Part shown: one piece after another, positions 7,626 to 15,005 of the stretch | How positions within the stretch are numbered: position 1 is the stretch's first letter | Layout of the letters: each line of letters starts with the position of its first letter | NCBI GenBank assembly: GCA_041601535.1 | Contig: JBFIHZ010000051.1 | Span: forward strand, 1-16,827 | Direction of reading: 5' to 3' | Source of the DNA: JBFIHZ01 sp041601535 | GTDB taxonomy: Bacteria; Pseudomonadota; Gammaproteobacteria; Xanthomonadales; SZUA-36 | Length of the DNA stretch: 16,827 bases | Notes under the pieces: generated by a model | What the model was told of the DNA's origin: nothing | Seen by the model: the letters and a program-made list of their open reading frames with translations, nothing else | The model's database searches: none | Translations under genes and position numbers: made by a program

Positions 7626-7895
7626 TCAGTCAATCGCGGGCGCGGCCGCGATATCCAGGTCGACGCTGAGGTACTTCACCACCATCACCATGGTGGGGTT
7701 ATTTTGCATGGCCTGACGCATACAACTGTTAATCGCGGTTGTCACCGCATCGTATTCGCCGCGCACCTGGGTGCTCATCTGGTTGCTGACCACCTCCACA
7801 CCGGGCATGGACCTCAGTTGTTTGATAAAGCTGACTATGGCCGGTACGTGGTTACCGCCCAGGGGATACATACTCAATTCTGCTGTGATGTTCAT
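7626..7895 (-). CDS. Small thiamine-binding protein (MTH1187/YkoF-like, DUF77)
   Basis: This 89-residue protein of the YkoF/MTH1187 ferredoxin-like fold is known in other bacteria to bind thiamine or its hydroxymethylpyrimidine part. Matching segments are MNITAELSMYPLGGN at the N-terminus, VEVVSNQMSTQVRGEYDAV in the middle (the NxMSTQ and G-(D/E)-YD signature) and VMVVKYLSVDLD near the end. It has no signal peptide, so it is probably cytoplasmic. AGGA about 9 bases upstream supports the ATG at 7895. It sits between the TonB-dependent receptor (28-base gap) and the permease (17-base gap). Its exact role in uptake is not known from sequence; buffering or delivering imported vitamin is an inference. 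Confidence 0.85.
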   Translation of the reverse strand: MNITAELSMYPLGGNHVPAIVSFIKQLRSMPGVEVVSNQMSTQVRGEYDAVTTAINSCMRQAMQNNPTMVMVVKYLSVDLDIAAAPAID

Positions 7896-7923
7896 GATGT
7901 CTTTTCCTGCCAGTTTCTCAAGC

Positions 7924-10116
7924 TCAATACGTGAATTTTACCGTGAGGCCGACCTGGCGCGGATCGCCCAGCCGGGTGTAGGTGGTGCGCGCAAAAAAGG
8001 GCGGCTCCAGGCCGAAGGAGAACCCGCGGGTGTGGTAGTCCTCGTCAAACAGGTTGCGCACCCAGGCGTACACGGCAAATTGCTGCCACTGCTTGCCCAC
8101 GCGCAGGTTGACCAGCTGGCGTGAGGCAGCTTTCTCATCATGGCTGTAGTCATAGTAGAACGAGCCAGTGGCGTTATAGTCCACCCGAGCCATCCAGCCG
8201 GCCGGACCTGAGTACGTTGCACCCAGGTTCAGGGTATAAGGCGGCGCGTGCGCGAAATCCCGGCCGACCAGCTCACCGGGGATATCCACTTCCCGCTCCA
8301 GCGGATACCCATCGACTTCCGACTGCAGCAAACCGACATTGGCGTGCAATGCCCAGGCCGGGTGCAGTTGCCAGTCCATGCTGGCTTCCAATCCGTAGGA
8401 ATGGCCTTCGGCGTTGCTGGTTATGAAAACGAAGTCGTTCGGGTTGTTGGTGAACTGGGCCGAGCTGCGCAGCTGCATGTCATCCCGGTCCATGTAAAAC
8501 AGGCTGAACTCGGCTTTCAGCAGGCCATCCAGCCACACGCCTTTCACGCCGGTTTCCAGGTTCCACAGGGCTTCAGGATCAAACGCTACCGCTTCCATGC
8601 CCAGGGCGGCATCCGGCCCCAGAGCACGGGCCAGGCTGGGGTTGAAGCCACCCGCCTTGTAGCCACGGGAGAGCAAACCGTACCAGCGGGCCTGCTCGCT
8701 GAGCTGGTAATCCAGGCTGAGATCACCGCCCCACAGGGTTTTGGACGGGTTGAATGCGTTGCTGACCGGTTGGTCCGGATCGCCATAAATCTCGTCGGTA
8801 TAGCGGTCGTTGTAGTCCGCGCTCCAACGCTCCACGCGCATGCCCAGAGACCACGACAGCCGTTCGTTGATGACACTGTCCAGTTTGCCGAACAATGCAT
8901 AGTTGGTGGAGTCATAGGCACTTTCCAGGCGGTTGCTGTCGATGCACGGCGGGCAGTAGCTGAACGGTGCATCCACTGTGTCATCGTAAATACCGGAGGA
9001 GCGGATATCATTGGATTCATCCAGCCGCTGCACATAAACCCCCAGCAGCCAATCGCTGCGGCCACCCAAAATGCGCCCTTGCGGCGACGATAACAAGCGC
9101 AGCTCCTGGGTCAGCGAGTCGCGTTCCCGCGCATCCGAGAAAATATAGTCGTATCCATAAGGCGCCCAGTATTCGGCGTTGCCCCATTCGCCATCAAAGG
9201 AGAACAGGATGTCGGAGTGGGCATAACCGGTAATGCTGACAAAATCCGTTGCGGCATTAAGGGGCCCACTGATTTTCAGCGAAGCACCGGCGGTTTCCTG
9301 CTCATCCCGGCCCGGATCGTCAGTGAAGGTGGTCCGTCCGTTTTCCGGCGACCAGCTGTCGTAGCCGTTGCTGAAATCGGAATACAAGGTGCTGAGTTTG
9401 ATGTTCCAGCCGCCATCCAACTGCCACGCCAATTTGCCACGCGCGACCAGTTCGTCGCGTTCATTGGTGTCATCCACGCCCAGAAACACGTTGTCGTAGA
9501 AACCGTCGCTGGCGTAGCGGTGCAGCGAAAACCGCCCACTGACCGCTTCACCCAGTGCGCCGCCCACGGCCACGCCGGCGGCCAGGGTATCTCCTTCCGC
9601 CGCTGTCAGTTCGGCGCTGATGCCGGTTTGGTCTTGCGGCTCACGGGACTGCACGTAGACCAGTCCGGCGATGGCATTAGCACCGTAGCGGGTAGCCTGC
9701 GGCCCGCGCAATACTTCCACCTGCTGCAGATCAAACAAGCTGCCGATACCGCCAACTCCCGACAGGTCAATATCGTCGATGATATAGCCCACCGAAGGAT
9801 TGGGCGCCCCCTCATACTGCTCCAGTTCACCGATGCCGCGTAACTGGAAATAGCGTGCCCTGGAGCCCTCTCCGGACAGGTTCATATTGGGAATCAGCGA
9901 CACCAGCTCTTCGAAATGCTGCACCGCGGCGCTTTCAATGGTGAGTTCATCCAGCGCGGAAAGACTGGAGTTAACCTCCAGCGCCGACTGCATGCGGAAC
10001 TCGGAAACGACGATTTCTTCCAGCACGCCAGGTGCTTGCGGCGCACCTTCGTCAGCAACGGAAGACAGCGGTAAAGCCACCGCAGGTAACAACAACAGGA
10101 ACTTCTTCAATAACAT
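7924..10116 (-). CDS. TonB-dependent outer-membrane receptor, probable thiamine (phosphate) uptake
   Basis: This 730-residue TonB-dependent receptor is 22-strand-barrel sized. An N-terminal signal peptide (MLLKKFLLLLPAVALPLSSVADEG, cleavage near residue 21) is followed by a TonB-box-like EEIVVSEF, then a plug domain with FQLRGIG, VGYIIDDIDLSG and VEVLRGPQATRYGANAIAGL. The C-terminus ends in the aromatic Y expected of an outer-membrane barrel (LTVKFTY). A TPP riboswitch directly upstream, and thiamine-type genes downstream, imply the ligand is thiamine or a phosphorylated or precursor form. The sequence motifs themselves do not define the ligand. A GAGAGAUC ribosome binding site lies about 7 bases before the ATG and is inside a predicted hairpin, so translation is probably the regulated step. 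Confidence 0.92.
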   Translation of the reverse strand: MLLKKFLLLLPAVALPLSSVADEGAPQAPGVLEEIVVSEFRMQSALEVNSSLSALDELTIESAAVQHFEELVSLIPNMNLSGEGSRARYFQLRGIGELEQYEGAPNPSVGYIIDDIDLSGVGGIGSLFDLQQVEVLRGPQATRYGANAIAGLVYVQSREPQDQTGISAELTAAEGDTLAAGVAVGGALGEAVSGRFSLHRYASDGFYDNVFLGVDDTNERDELVARGKLAWQLDGGWNIKLSTLYSDFSNGYDSWSPENGRTTFTDDPGRDEQETAGASLKISGPLNAATDFVSITGYAHSDILFSFDGEWGNAEYWAPYGYDYIFSDARERDSLTQELRLLSSPQGRILGGRSDWLLGVYVQRLDESNDIRSSGIYDDTVDAPFSYCPPCIDSNRLESAYDSTNYALFGKLDSVINERLSWSLGMRVERWSADYNDRYTDEIYGDPDQPVSNAFNPSKTLWGGDLSLDYQLSEQARWYGLLSRGYKAGGFNPSLARALGPDAALGMEAVAFDPEALWNLETGVKGVWLDGLLKAEFSLFYMDRDDMQLRSSAQFTNNPNDFVFITSNAEGHSYGLEASMDWQLHPAWALHANVGLLQSEVDGYPLEREVDIPGELVGRDFAHAPPYTLNLGATYSGPAGWMARVDYNATGSFYYDYSHDEKAASRQLVNLRVGKQWQQFAVYAWVRNLFDEDYHTRGFSFGLEPPFFARTTYTRLGDPRQVGLTVKFTY

Positions 10117-10149
10117 TTCAGATCTCTCGCAATGTGTGGGAGATCCGGT
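10117..10149 (-). promoter_or_regulatory. Riboswitch expression platform: ribosome-site sequestering hairpin
   Basis: Read on the minus strand, GAUCUC (10145-10140) can pair with GAGAUC (10126-10121), which overlaps the Shine-Dalgarno GAGAGAUC (10128-10121) about 7 bases before the receptor ATG. The upstream part ACCGGAUC (10149-10142) is a perfect 8-base complement of GAUCCGGU inside the aptamer (10210-10203). The two pairings share GAUC at 10145-10142 and so exclude each other. No T-tract follows, so translational control is favoured over termination. Confidence 0.72.
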
Positions 10150-10184
10150 AATTTTCTAGCGAAGGGAATTTGCATGAACGTCCT

Positions 10185-10271
10185 ATTCCTACGCCGGTAC
10201 TAACCGGATCAGGTTCAAAGGGTCCCTGCAACTGCAGATCTCAGGCCCAGATCAGGCCTCCCCTGAGGAAT
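10185..10271 (-). ncRNA. TPP riboswitch (THI element) aptamer
   Basis: The minus strand carries the conserved THI-box core: CUGAGA at about 10246-10241, then ACCCUUUGAACCUGAUC and a P5 hairpin CCGG-UUAGUA-CCGG, closing with GCGUAGGAA. Helix P1 is formed by AUUCCU (10271-10266) pairing with AGGAAU (10190-10185), and an AGGCC/GGCCU helix fits P3. It binds thiamine diphosphate. It lies about 69 bases before the TonB-dependent receptor start and should turn down the whole uptake operon when TPP is plentiful. Confidence 0.97.
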
Positions 10272-10293
10272 GCGTCTAGTTTACGTGATCATG

Positions 10294-10317
10294 CAGCGGG
10301 GGGAAACCTCCCCGCTG
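10294..10317. repeat. GC-rich inverted repeat between tyrA and the TPP riboswitch
   Basis: Perfect arms CAGCGGGG (10294-10301) and CCCCGCTG (10310-10317) enclose a short AAA-centred loop. It would form a very stable hairpin on either strand. No T-run follows in either direction, so it is not a canonical intrinsic terminator. It may insulate the riboswitch leader from tyrA read-through. Confidence 0.55.
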
Positions 10318-10335
10318 GAAAAGAATGTTTCCATA

Positions 10336-10352
10336 ATGCAACGATGTTGCAT
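10336..10352. repeat. 17-base inverted repeat, ATGCAAC-GAT-GTTGCAT
   Basis: Seven-base perfect arms with a 3-base centre lie upstream of the riboswitch in the direction of transcription. It is compact enough to be an operator or a small hairpin. The riboswitch-operon promoter must lie in or near this stretch unless tyrA reads through. Its function is unknown. Confidence 0.45.
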
Positions 10353-10381
10353 GGGTATGCATCGGGCCAGGCCGTGTGGCC

Positions 10382-10406
10382 GGCCCCGCGGCAAGTGCCC
10401 GGGGCC
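10382..10406 (-). repeat. Stable hairpin immediately after the tyrA stop
   Basis: GGCCCCG (10382-10388) pairs with CGGGGCC (10400-10406), and inside it GGCA pairs with TGCC around a 2-base AG loop, giving about 11 base pairs. It begins at the last base of the tyrA stop codon. It could protect the tyrA 3' end or help terminate transcription, but no T-tract follows, so a terminator is not asserted. Confidence 0.5.
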
Positions 10407-11539
10407 TATCCGGTAACGCTGTCCTTGCGGTTGTTGCTGATCCGCCGGTGGGCGGTTTCCATCGCTTCAGTCCAGGCCGCCTCGTCCTGCTCACGGACAG
10501 AACGGTGCAGCCCTTCCAGCACCCGCTGGAAGTGCGATATCACATCGCCGGTCTTGTCGTTGCCTTGCTGAATTTCATAGTAAAGGTGCGGGTTTTCAGA
10601 CACGACCTGTGCTGCCACTTTGAGCTGTGCATTAAAAGTACTGCTGGAGATCTGCTGCAACAGCGGCACGGCTTCGCCACTTTGCGCCAGGGCACTGGCA
10701 AACGCGATATTCACCATATGCGACAGACCCAGAACCCAGGCCATCACCTCATCGTGCTCTTCCAGGCTGAGTTCTACACAGTCCGCTGCCGTGTGGGCAA
10801 ACAGCGCGCGGGCCTCGGCCAGCGCCTTGCCATTGCCCAGGTCGACAAACAAAATGTGCCGTCCGGAGAGACCGATTTCATTCGGACCAAACATGGGGTG
10901 CACCGAACACACCTGGCAACCGGCTTCCATCAGTGCCTGCAGGCCGCTGCGCATAGGGCTTTTCAGTGAGCCGATGTCAAATACCAGGCCCGGCGGTTGC
11001 AGTTCGGCCAACCGGTGGAGGATGGCATTGGAAGGCCGCAATGTGACGGCGACCACGATTACTTCATAGTCGGCCACGTGACTTTCCCAGTCGTCAATGC
11101 GGCGAAATGGCGTTTCCCGCTGCGCCGGGTCGGCCACGTCCACCTGGTATCCCACCATGTCGAGGTAGCGCGACATCCATTCACCCATGCGGCCCAGACC
11201 ACCGATGACCAGCGCGCGCCGGCCCTGGCCGTACTCGGATTGCACCAGCTTTGAAGTTTCCTGCTTGCCCAGCGAGTGATGGATCAGGGTTTCCAGCACG
11301 GATCGCGCCAGTCGCCCGGACACACCCTGTGATTCCGCCCGCTGCATGCCGCGCTCGATAACCTCCCGCTCACGCGCGAAATGTCGTAGCGGCGCACCGG
11401 TTCGCAACTTGTGTTGACCGATGGTGTCCACCACCATCTGGCGTTCAGCGATCAGATCGACAATGCCATCATCAATCTCGTCCAGCCGGCGGCGCAATAC
11501 ATCCAACTCGTCCGCCGTGAGTGTTCCTTCAGTGGTCAT
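10406..11539 (-). CDS. tyrA: Bifunctional chorismate mutase / prephenate dehydrogenase (T-protein)
   Basis: This enzyme converts chorismate to prephenate and then, with NAD+, to 4-hydroxyphenylpyruvate in tyrosine biosynthesis. It has 377 residues, nearly the same as E. coli TyrA (373). An N-terminal AroQ chorismate mutase helix bundle (about 8-95) contains LRRRLDEIDDGIVDLIAER and KLRTGAPLRHFAREREV. The dehydrogenase Rossmann motif GGLGRMG is at 113-119, and the catalytic-histidine motif VHPMFGPN has H214. The start ATG at 11539 has a good ribosome site, GAGG spaced 7 bases. It appears to be monocistronic; the thiamine operon follows on the same strand after hairpins. No feedback-site variation can be read. 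Confidence 0.96.
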   Translation of the reverse strand: MTTEGTLTADELDVLRRRLDEIDDGIVDLIAERQMVVDTIGQHKLRTGAPLRHFAREREVIERGMQRAESQGVSGRLARSVLETLIHHSLGKQETSKLVQSEYGQGRRALVIGGLGRMGEWMSRYLDMVGYQVDVADPAQRETPFRRIDDWESHVADYEVIVVAVTLRPSNAILHRLAELQPPGLVFDIGSLKSPMRSGLQALMEAGCQVCSVHPMFGPNEIGLSGRHILFVDLGNGKALAEARALFAHTAADCVELSLEEHDEVMAWVLGLSHMVNIAFASALAQSGEAVPLLQQISSSTFNAQLKVAAQVVSENPHLYYEIQQGNDKTGDVISHFQRVLEGLHRSVREQDEAAWTEAMETAHRRISNNRKDSVTG

Positions 11540-11837
11540 CAGATTACCTCAGTGTTCAAGCGAAGCATTCTATGGCTTCAAGACCCATTGCTCCAGCAAA
11601 GTTTTCAGGCCGCTTGACCAAAGAACACACTGTCCCGGCCCCGCCGGATATACAAATTCCCTCCAAATCCGGCAGCAGGTCCAACAGCTGATCGACCACA
11701 GCCGGACAGGTTCCGGGCTGCGTGCTTGAATGCCTGAACCGGGCGTCAGTTGATCTATCGCGAATTGTATTGAAGTTCAACGGACTTCATTTGTCCTGAC
11801 CATTAATTGCCGGCCCATTACTTGGTAGTATGGCGCC
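11540..11837. other. Gene-free region between divergent tyrA and the TPR-Fic gene
   Basis: About 300 bases without a convincing gene. It contains two inverted repeats: GCCGGAT (11643-11649) with ATCCGGC (11667-11673), and TGAAGT (11771-11776) with ACTTCA (11784-11789). It must hold promoters for both flanking genes, but no strong -35/-10 pair stands out. A 74-codon open frame on the minus strand (11556-11780, TTG start) has no recognisable features. Confidence 0.45.
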
Positions 11838-13643
11838 GTGAATGCACAACACCCGTCCGACAAATCGCAATTGCCCGCATTGCGCCAACATCTGTCACGT
11901 CAGCCGCGCGACGGGGCGGCCTGGCTGAACCTGGCGCAGTTACTTGCCCACCAGCGGCCGGGTCCGGAGCTCCATCAGGCCATTGACCAGGCGACCCGGC
12001 TGCTGCCCGATAACTATCAGGCCTGGCGGCTGGCCGGTTTACTGCATCAGCACCGCAATGGCACGGCTGCCGCACTGCGCTGGCTCGACCAGATTGCCCG
12101 GCAGAACCCGGGTATCGCAGCCCCGCAACTGGCCGCAGCCGACCTGGCCGCGGCGCAAAGCCTGGAGATGGCAACCACCAGATTTAGCGCGATGGTGGAG
12201 GCCTTCCCGCAGGATGACAGGCCGCGAATCCTGCTGGCCGACTGGCTGCAGCAGGCCGGGCGAACTGACGCCGCGGCAGAACAACTGGCCGCAGCACTGG
12301 AAATTAACCCTGACTCGCCTGAAAACTGGGCCAGGCTGGCTGAATGCAGGATTGAATGCGGTGATTACGGGGGTGCGGTCGATGCCGCCAGCGAGTTGAT
12401 CAGCCGGAATGCGCAGTCAGCCCATGCTCACATCCTGCGCGGTGATGCCTATCGCCTGGCGAATGGATGGAAACGGGCGCTGAAAGATTACCGGACGGCC
12501 GTAGAACTCGGCTACGCCGATGCCCGCCTGCTCAACAACATCGGCAGCTGCCATGCAGGTCTTGAAGACTATGCCGAGGCCAGGCAGCATTTCCAACGCG
12601 CCTTGCAGCTGGAACCGGGCATGCCCGAGACCCGTTTGAACATTGGCTTGTTGTATGCCTGCGAAATGCAGCCGGAACAAGCCATGGAGCATATCCGCTC
12701 CGCACTGCAGCACCCTTATCTGGCGGAGGAAACCCGTCACTCGGCTGAATCCATTCTGGCGTTGCTGGCGGAACAACAGCGCTTACAGCCGGTGCTGCAG
12801 GATGCGGTCAATAACGGCAGCGTGACCCAACTGCACCGCGCCTTGGCGCAAACACCATCCGCACTCACACAGGCGCATGCAGCTACGGTACAGCACATCG
12901 AAAACGTGGCCGATGCGCTGTCACGACAAACGGTGGATACCGCTAGTATTTCCCACCCGCTGCCCGCGGAGCTCAGTCATTTTATTGAAGCCTGCTACCA
13001 GTGCAAAATTGAGCTGGAAGCTGACTCCGTGGCAGCCTTATACACTCGAATCAGCGCAGATCACGGCAACGGCCATTCGGCGGATGAGCTCGCCGTGCGT
13101 CGGGCCATGCAAACCATACAATCAAGGTCGGCACACAGTTCTGAACTCCTGTACCGCGAAGAAGGGGAAGCATGGCTGCGCTACTGGCATGCCTGCCTGA
13201 TGGGCGACCGGCCAGAAAAGGCACCGGGACATTTCAAAGCAGCGGCCAATGCCATCGGTTTTCGACAACTGACCCCACCTGAACGAGTCGCCGGCACCTA
13301 TCGCGCGCTATTCAGCCAGGTAAAGAGCAGGTTACCGGCCGGCGCCAAGCGTGGCATCTTGCTGTATATCGCGGCAAACCTGATTCATGGCTTTTCCGAC
13401 GGTAACGGCAAGTTGTCGCGTTTCCTGATGGCCTGGGAATGTGAGAGCCAGGGCCTGTCTGCCATTCTGATCCCACCTCACCTGCGCTCAGATGCGACTG
13501 CAGCCATGGACCAGGCCTGGTACGAGAACGATCTTGATGGGCTGCTCACCCTGTTTGCCAGATCGGGTGGCCATACTGCCGCACTGGCTGAAGGGTTGGC
13601 CGGCGTAGTGGGCACAGCAACCATCAAACCACCCGTCCGCTGA
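11838..13643 (+). CDS. TPR-repeat protein with C-terminal Fic domain
   Basis: The protein has 601 residues. The N-terminal half (about 20-300) is built of tetratricopeptide repeats, for example AAAEQLAAALEINPDSPENWARLAE and DYAEARQHFQRALQLEPGMPETRLNIGLLY. The C-terminal part carries a Fic core: GFRQLTPPERVAGTYRALFSQV, then the signature HGFSDGNGKLSR at residues 517-528 with catalytic H517, acidic D521, the GNG anion-binding turn and R528. Fic enzymes transfer AMP or another phosphate-linked group from a nucleotide to protein hydroxyls. The usual inhibitory motif (S/T)xxxE(G/N) is not seen; LYREEG (438-443) and AALAEG (581-586) lack the Ser/Thr. The start is a GTG with a weak ribosome site, so the true start may differ. 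The modified target is unknown; TPRs probably recognise it. No antitoxin-like small gene is adjacent. Confidence 0.85.
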   Translation: MNAQHPSDKSQLPALRQHLSRQPRDGAAWLNLAQLLAHQRPGPELHQAIDQATRLLPDNYQAWRLAGLLHQHRNGTAAALRWLDQIARQNPGIAAPQLAAADLAAAQSLEMATTRFSAMVEAFPQDDRPRILLADWLQQAGRTDAAAEQLAAALEINPDSPENWARLAECRIECGDYGGAVDAASELISRNAQSAHAHILRGDAYRLANGWKRALKDYRTAVELGYADARLLNNIGSCHAGLEDYAEARQHFQRALQLEPGMPETRLNIGLLYACEMQPEQAMEHIRSALQHPYLAEETRHSAESILALLAEQQRLQPVLQDAVNNGSVTQLHRALAQTPSALTQAHAATVQHIENVADALSRQTVDTASISHPLPAELSHFIEACYQCKIELEADSVAALYTRISADHGNGHSADELAVRRAMQTIQSRSAHSSELLYREEGEAWLRYWHACLMGDRPEKAPGHFKAAANAIGFRQLTPPERVAGTYRALFSQVKSRLPAGAKRGILLYIAANLIHGFSDGNGKLSRFLMAWECESQGLSAILIPPHLRSDATAAMDQAWYENDLDGLLTLFARSGGHTAALAEGLAGVVGTATIKPPVR

Positions 13644-13784
13644 ACCGCAAACGGATAAAAAATCTGCCGCCGCTGTCCAATTTGGCATGCAGATCTGAAT
13701 CAAAGATGATTCGCGCCACTATTCCCCGTACACTTCCATTTTGGGGGCGGTGTGCTCGACATTAAACCAGTGGGTGCGGCGACA

Positions 13785-14996
13785 ATGAAAGTGGTGGTGA
13801 TTGATGACAGTTCCATGGCGCTCAACGTTACGGTTGATTTGCTGCGCGAAGCGGGCCATGACGTAACGGGCGTTCTCGGTTCCGAACAGGCCATGGAGCG
13901 CATCCGCGAACTGCGTCCGGACCTGGTGATCAGCGATGTGATGATGCCCGGCCTGACCGGATTCGATTTGTGCCGTTTGATCCGCGAAGACGAAAGCCTG
14001 GCCGACGTTCGCGTCATCATGTCATCAGCCAAGGCCTACGAGGCGGACCGCAACAAGGCCAGCAAGCTGGGCGCGGCTGGTTACATCATCAAGCCATTTA
14101 CGCTGGAAAAATTCAACACCACAATCAATGCGCTGGACACGCTCAAATTGTCCGCCTGGGGCGTGCGCGGAACCTTGCCTGCTCCGCAGCAAGGCTATAT
14201 CCGCTACGGTGGCAACACCTCATGCTACTCACTGCAGATTTCTGAAAACCGCCACCTTGTGTTTGACGCGGGCACCGGCATCAAAAACTTCGGCGATAAG
14301 CTGATGAGCAACGGTCAGTCACGCATAACCGCGGACCTGTTCATCACCCACCCCCACTGGGATCACATCAACGCATTTCCGTTTTTTGCCCCACTGTACA
14401 TTCCGGGCAATATCGTGCGGGTACACGGCGTAAAACAGGGTGAGACCACCTTTCGCGAAATCATGGAAGCGCAGATGGACGGCGTGTATTTCCCGATCAC
14501 GGTGCGGGAATTTGGCGCCAACGTATCGTTCAATGAAATCGGTGAGCAGGAACTCGAACTGGACGGCCTCAAGATACGCTCCATGCTGCTCAAGCATCCG
14601 GGCAACTGCCTGGGCTATCGTGTGGATCATCAGGACCGCAGCTTCTGCTACATCACCGACAATGAAATCTACCCCGCTGATTCAGAATTTGCGGATGAGG
14701 AGTTCCTGCATAATCTGGCCGACTTCTGCCGCGGCGCCAACGTGCTGGTACACGACTGCACCTATTTCGACGACGAGTACAACACCAAGGTACATTGGGG
14801 GCATTCCTCGTTAAGTGAGGTGTGCCGGCTGGCGCATATGGCGGAGGTGGACCGGCTGTGGATCCATCATCATGATCCACATCAGAACGACGACGATATA
14901 GCCAGAAAGCTGGAGTTCTGCACCACCACCCTGCAATCCATGGGCAGCCAGGTGAAAGCCGTGTTACCGGTTGAAGGCAGCAGCGAAGCGGTCTGA
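13785..14996 (+). CDS. Response-regulator receiver domain fused to metallo-beta-lactamase-fold hydrolase
   Basis: From ATG 13785 the protein has 403 residues. Residues 1-118 form a CheY-like receiver with the acidic pair D7/D8, phospho-acceptor D51 in VISDVMMPG, S80/S81 as the switch serine and K103 in IIKPF. From about 123 follows a metallo-beta-lactamase fold: WGVRGTLPAPQQGYIRYGGN followed by TSC, the metal motif HPHWDH (189-194), LKHPGNCLGYRV, ITDNE, a GHSSLSEV segment, and a late HHHDPH. This type resembles RNase Z/PhnP-like phosphodiesterases, so a phosphorylation-controlled hydrolase, perhaps acting on a nucleotide messenger, is inferred. A GTG at 13752 would add 11 residues; the ATG gives the standard receiver start. 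No histidine kinase is in the window. It lies 141 bases after the TPR-Fic gene on the same strand. Confidence 0.88.
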   Translation: MKVVVIDDSSMALNVTVDLLREAGHDVTGVLGSEQAMERIRELRPDLVISDVMMPGLTGFDLCRLIREDESLADVRVIMSSAKAYEADRNKASKLGAAGYIIKPFTLEKFNTTINALDTLKLSAWGVRGTLPAPQQGYIRYGGNTSCYSLQISENRHLVFDAGTGIKNFGDKLMSNGQSRITADLFITHPHWDHINAFPFFAPLYIPGNIVRVHGVKQGETTFREIMEAQMDGVYFPITVREFGANVSFNEIGEQELELDGLKIRSMLLKHPGNCLGYRVDHQDRSFCYITDNEIYPADSEFADEEFLHNLADFCRGANVLVHDCTYFDDEYNTKVHWGHSSLSEVCRLAHMAEVDRLWIHHHDPHQNDDDIARKLEFCTTTLQSMGSQVKAVLPVEGSSEAV

Positions 14997-15005
14997 ACTC
15001 AAATG

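Noticed and set aside
8248..9093. Long open frame on the plus strand opposite the TonB-dependent receptor (281 codons), and a similar one at 9217-9843
   Set aside because: Both lie fully antisense to a receptor with clear family motifs. Their translations show no recognisable domain and look like codon-bias shadows.
10294..10317. Intrinsic terminator
   Set aside because: The hairpin is strong, but no T-tract follows on either strand, so it was listed only as an inverted repeat.
11556..11780. 74-codon minus-strand open frame upstream of tyrA
   Set aside because: TTG start, no ribosome binding site, no hydrophobic, repeat or motif structure, and no family resemblance.
11838..13643. Fic/antitoxin toxin-antitoxin pair
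   Set aside because: No small antitoxin gene adjoins it, and the large TPR region argues for a dedicated protein-modifying enzyme rather than a Doc/FicT-type toxin.
14365..14880. Plus- and minus-strand open frames overlapping the metallo-beta-lactamase domain
   Set aside because: They sit in alternative frames of a gene with intact receiver and HxHxDH motifs and have no coherent protein features.
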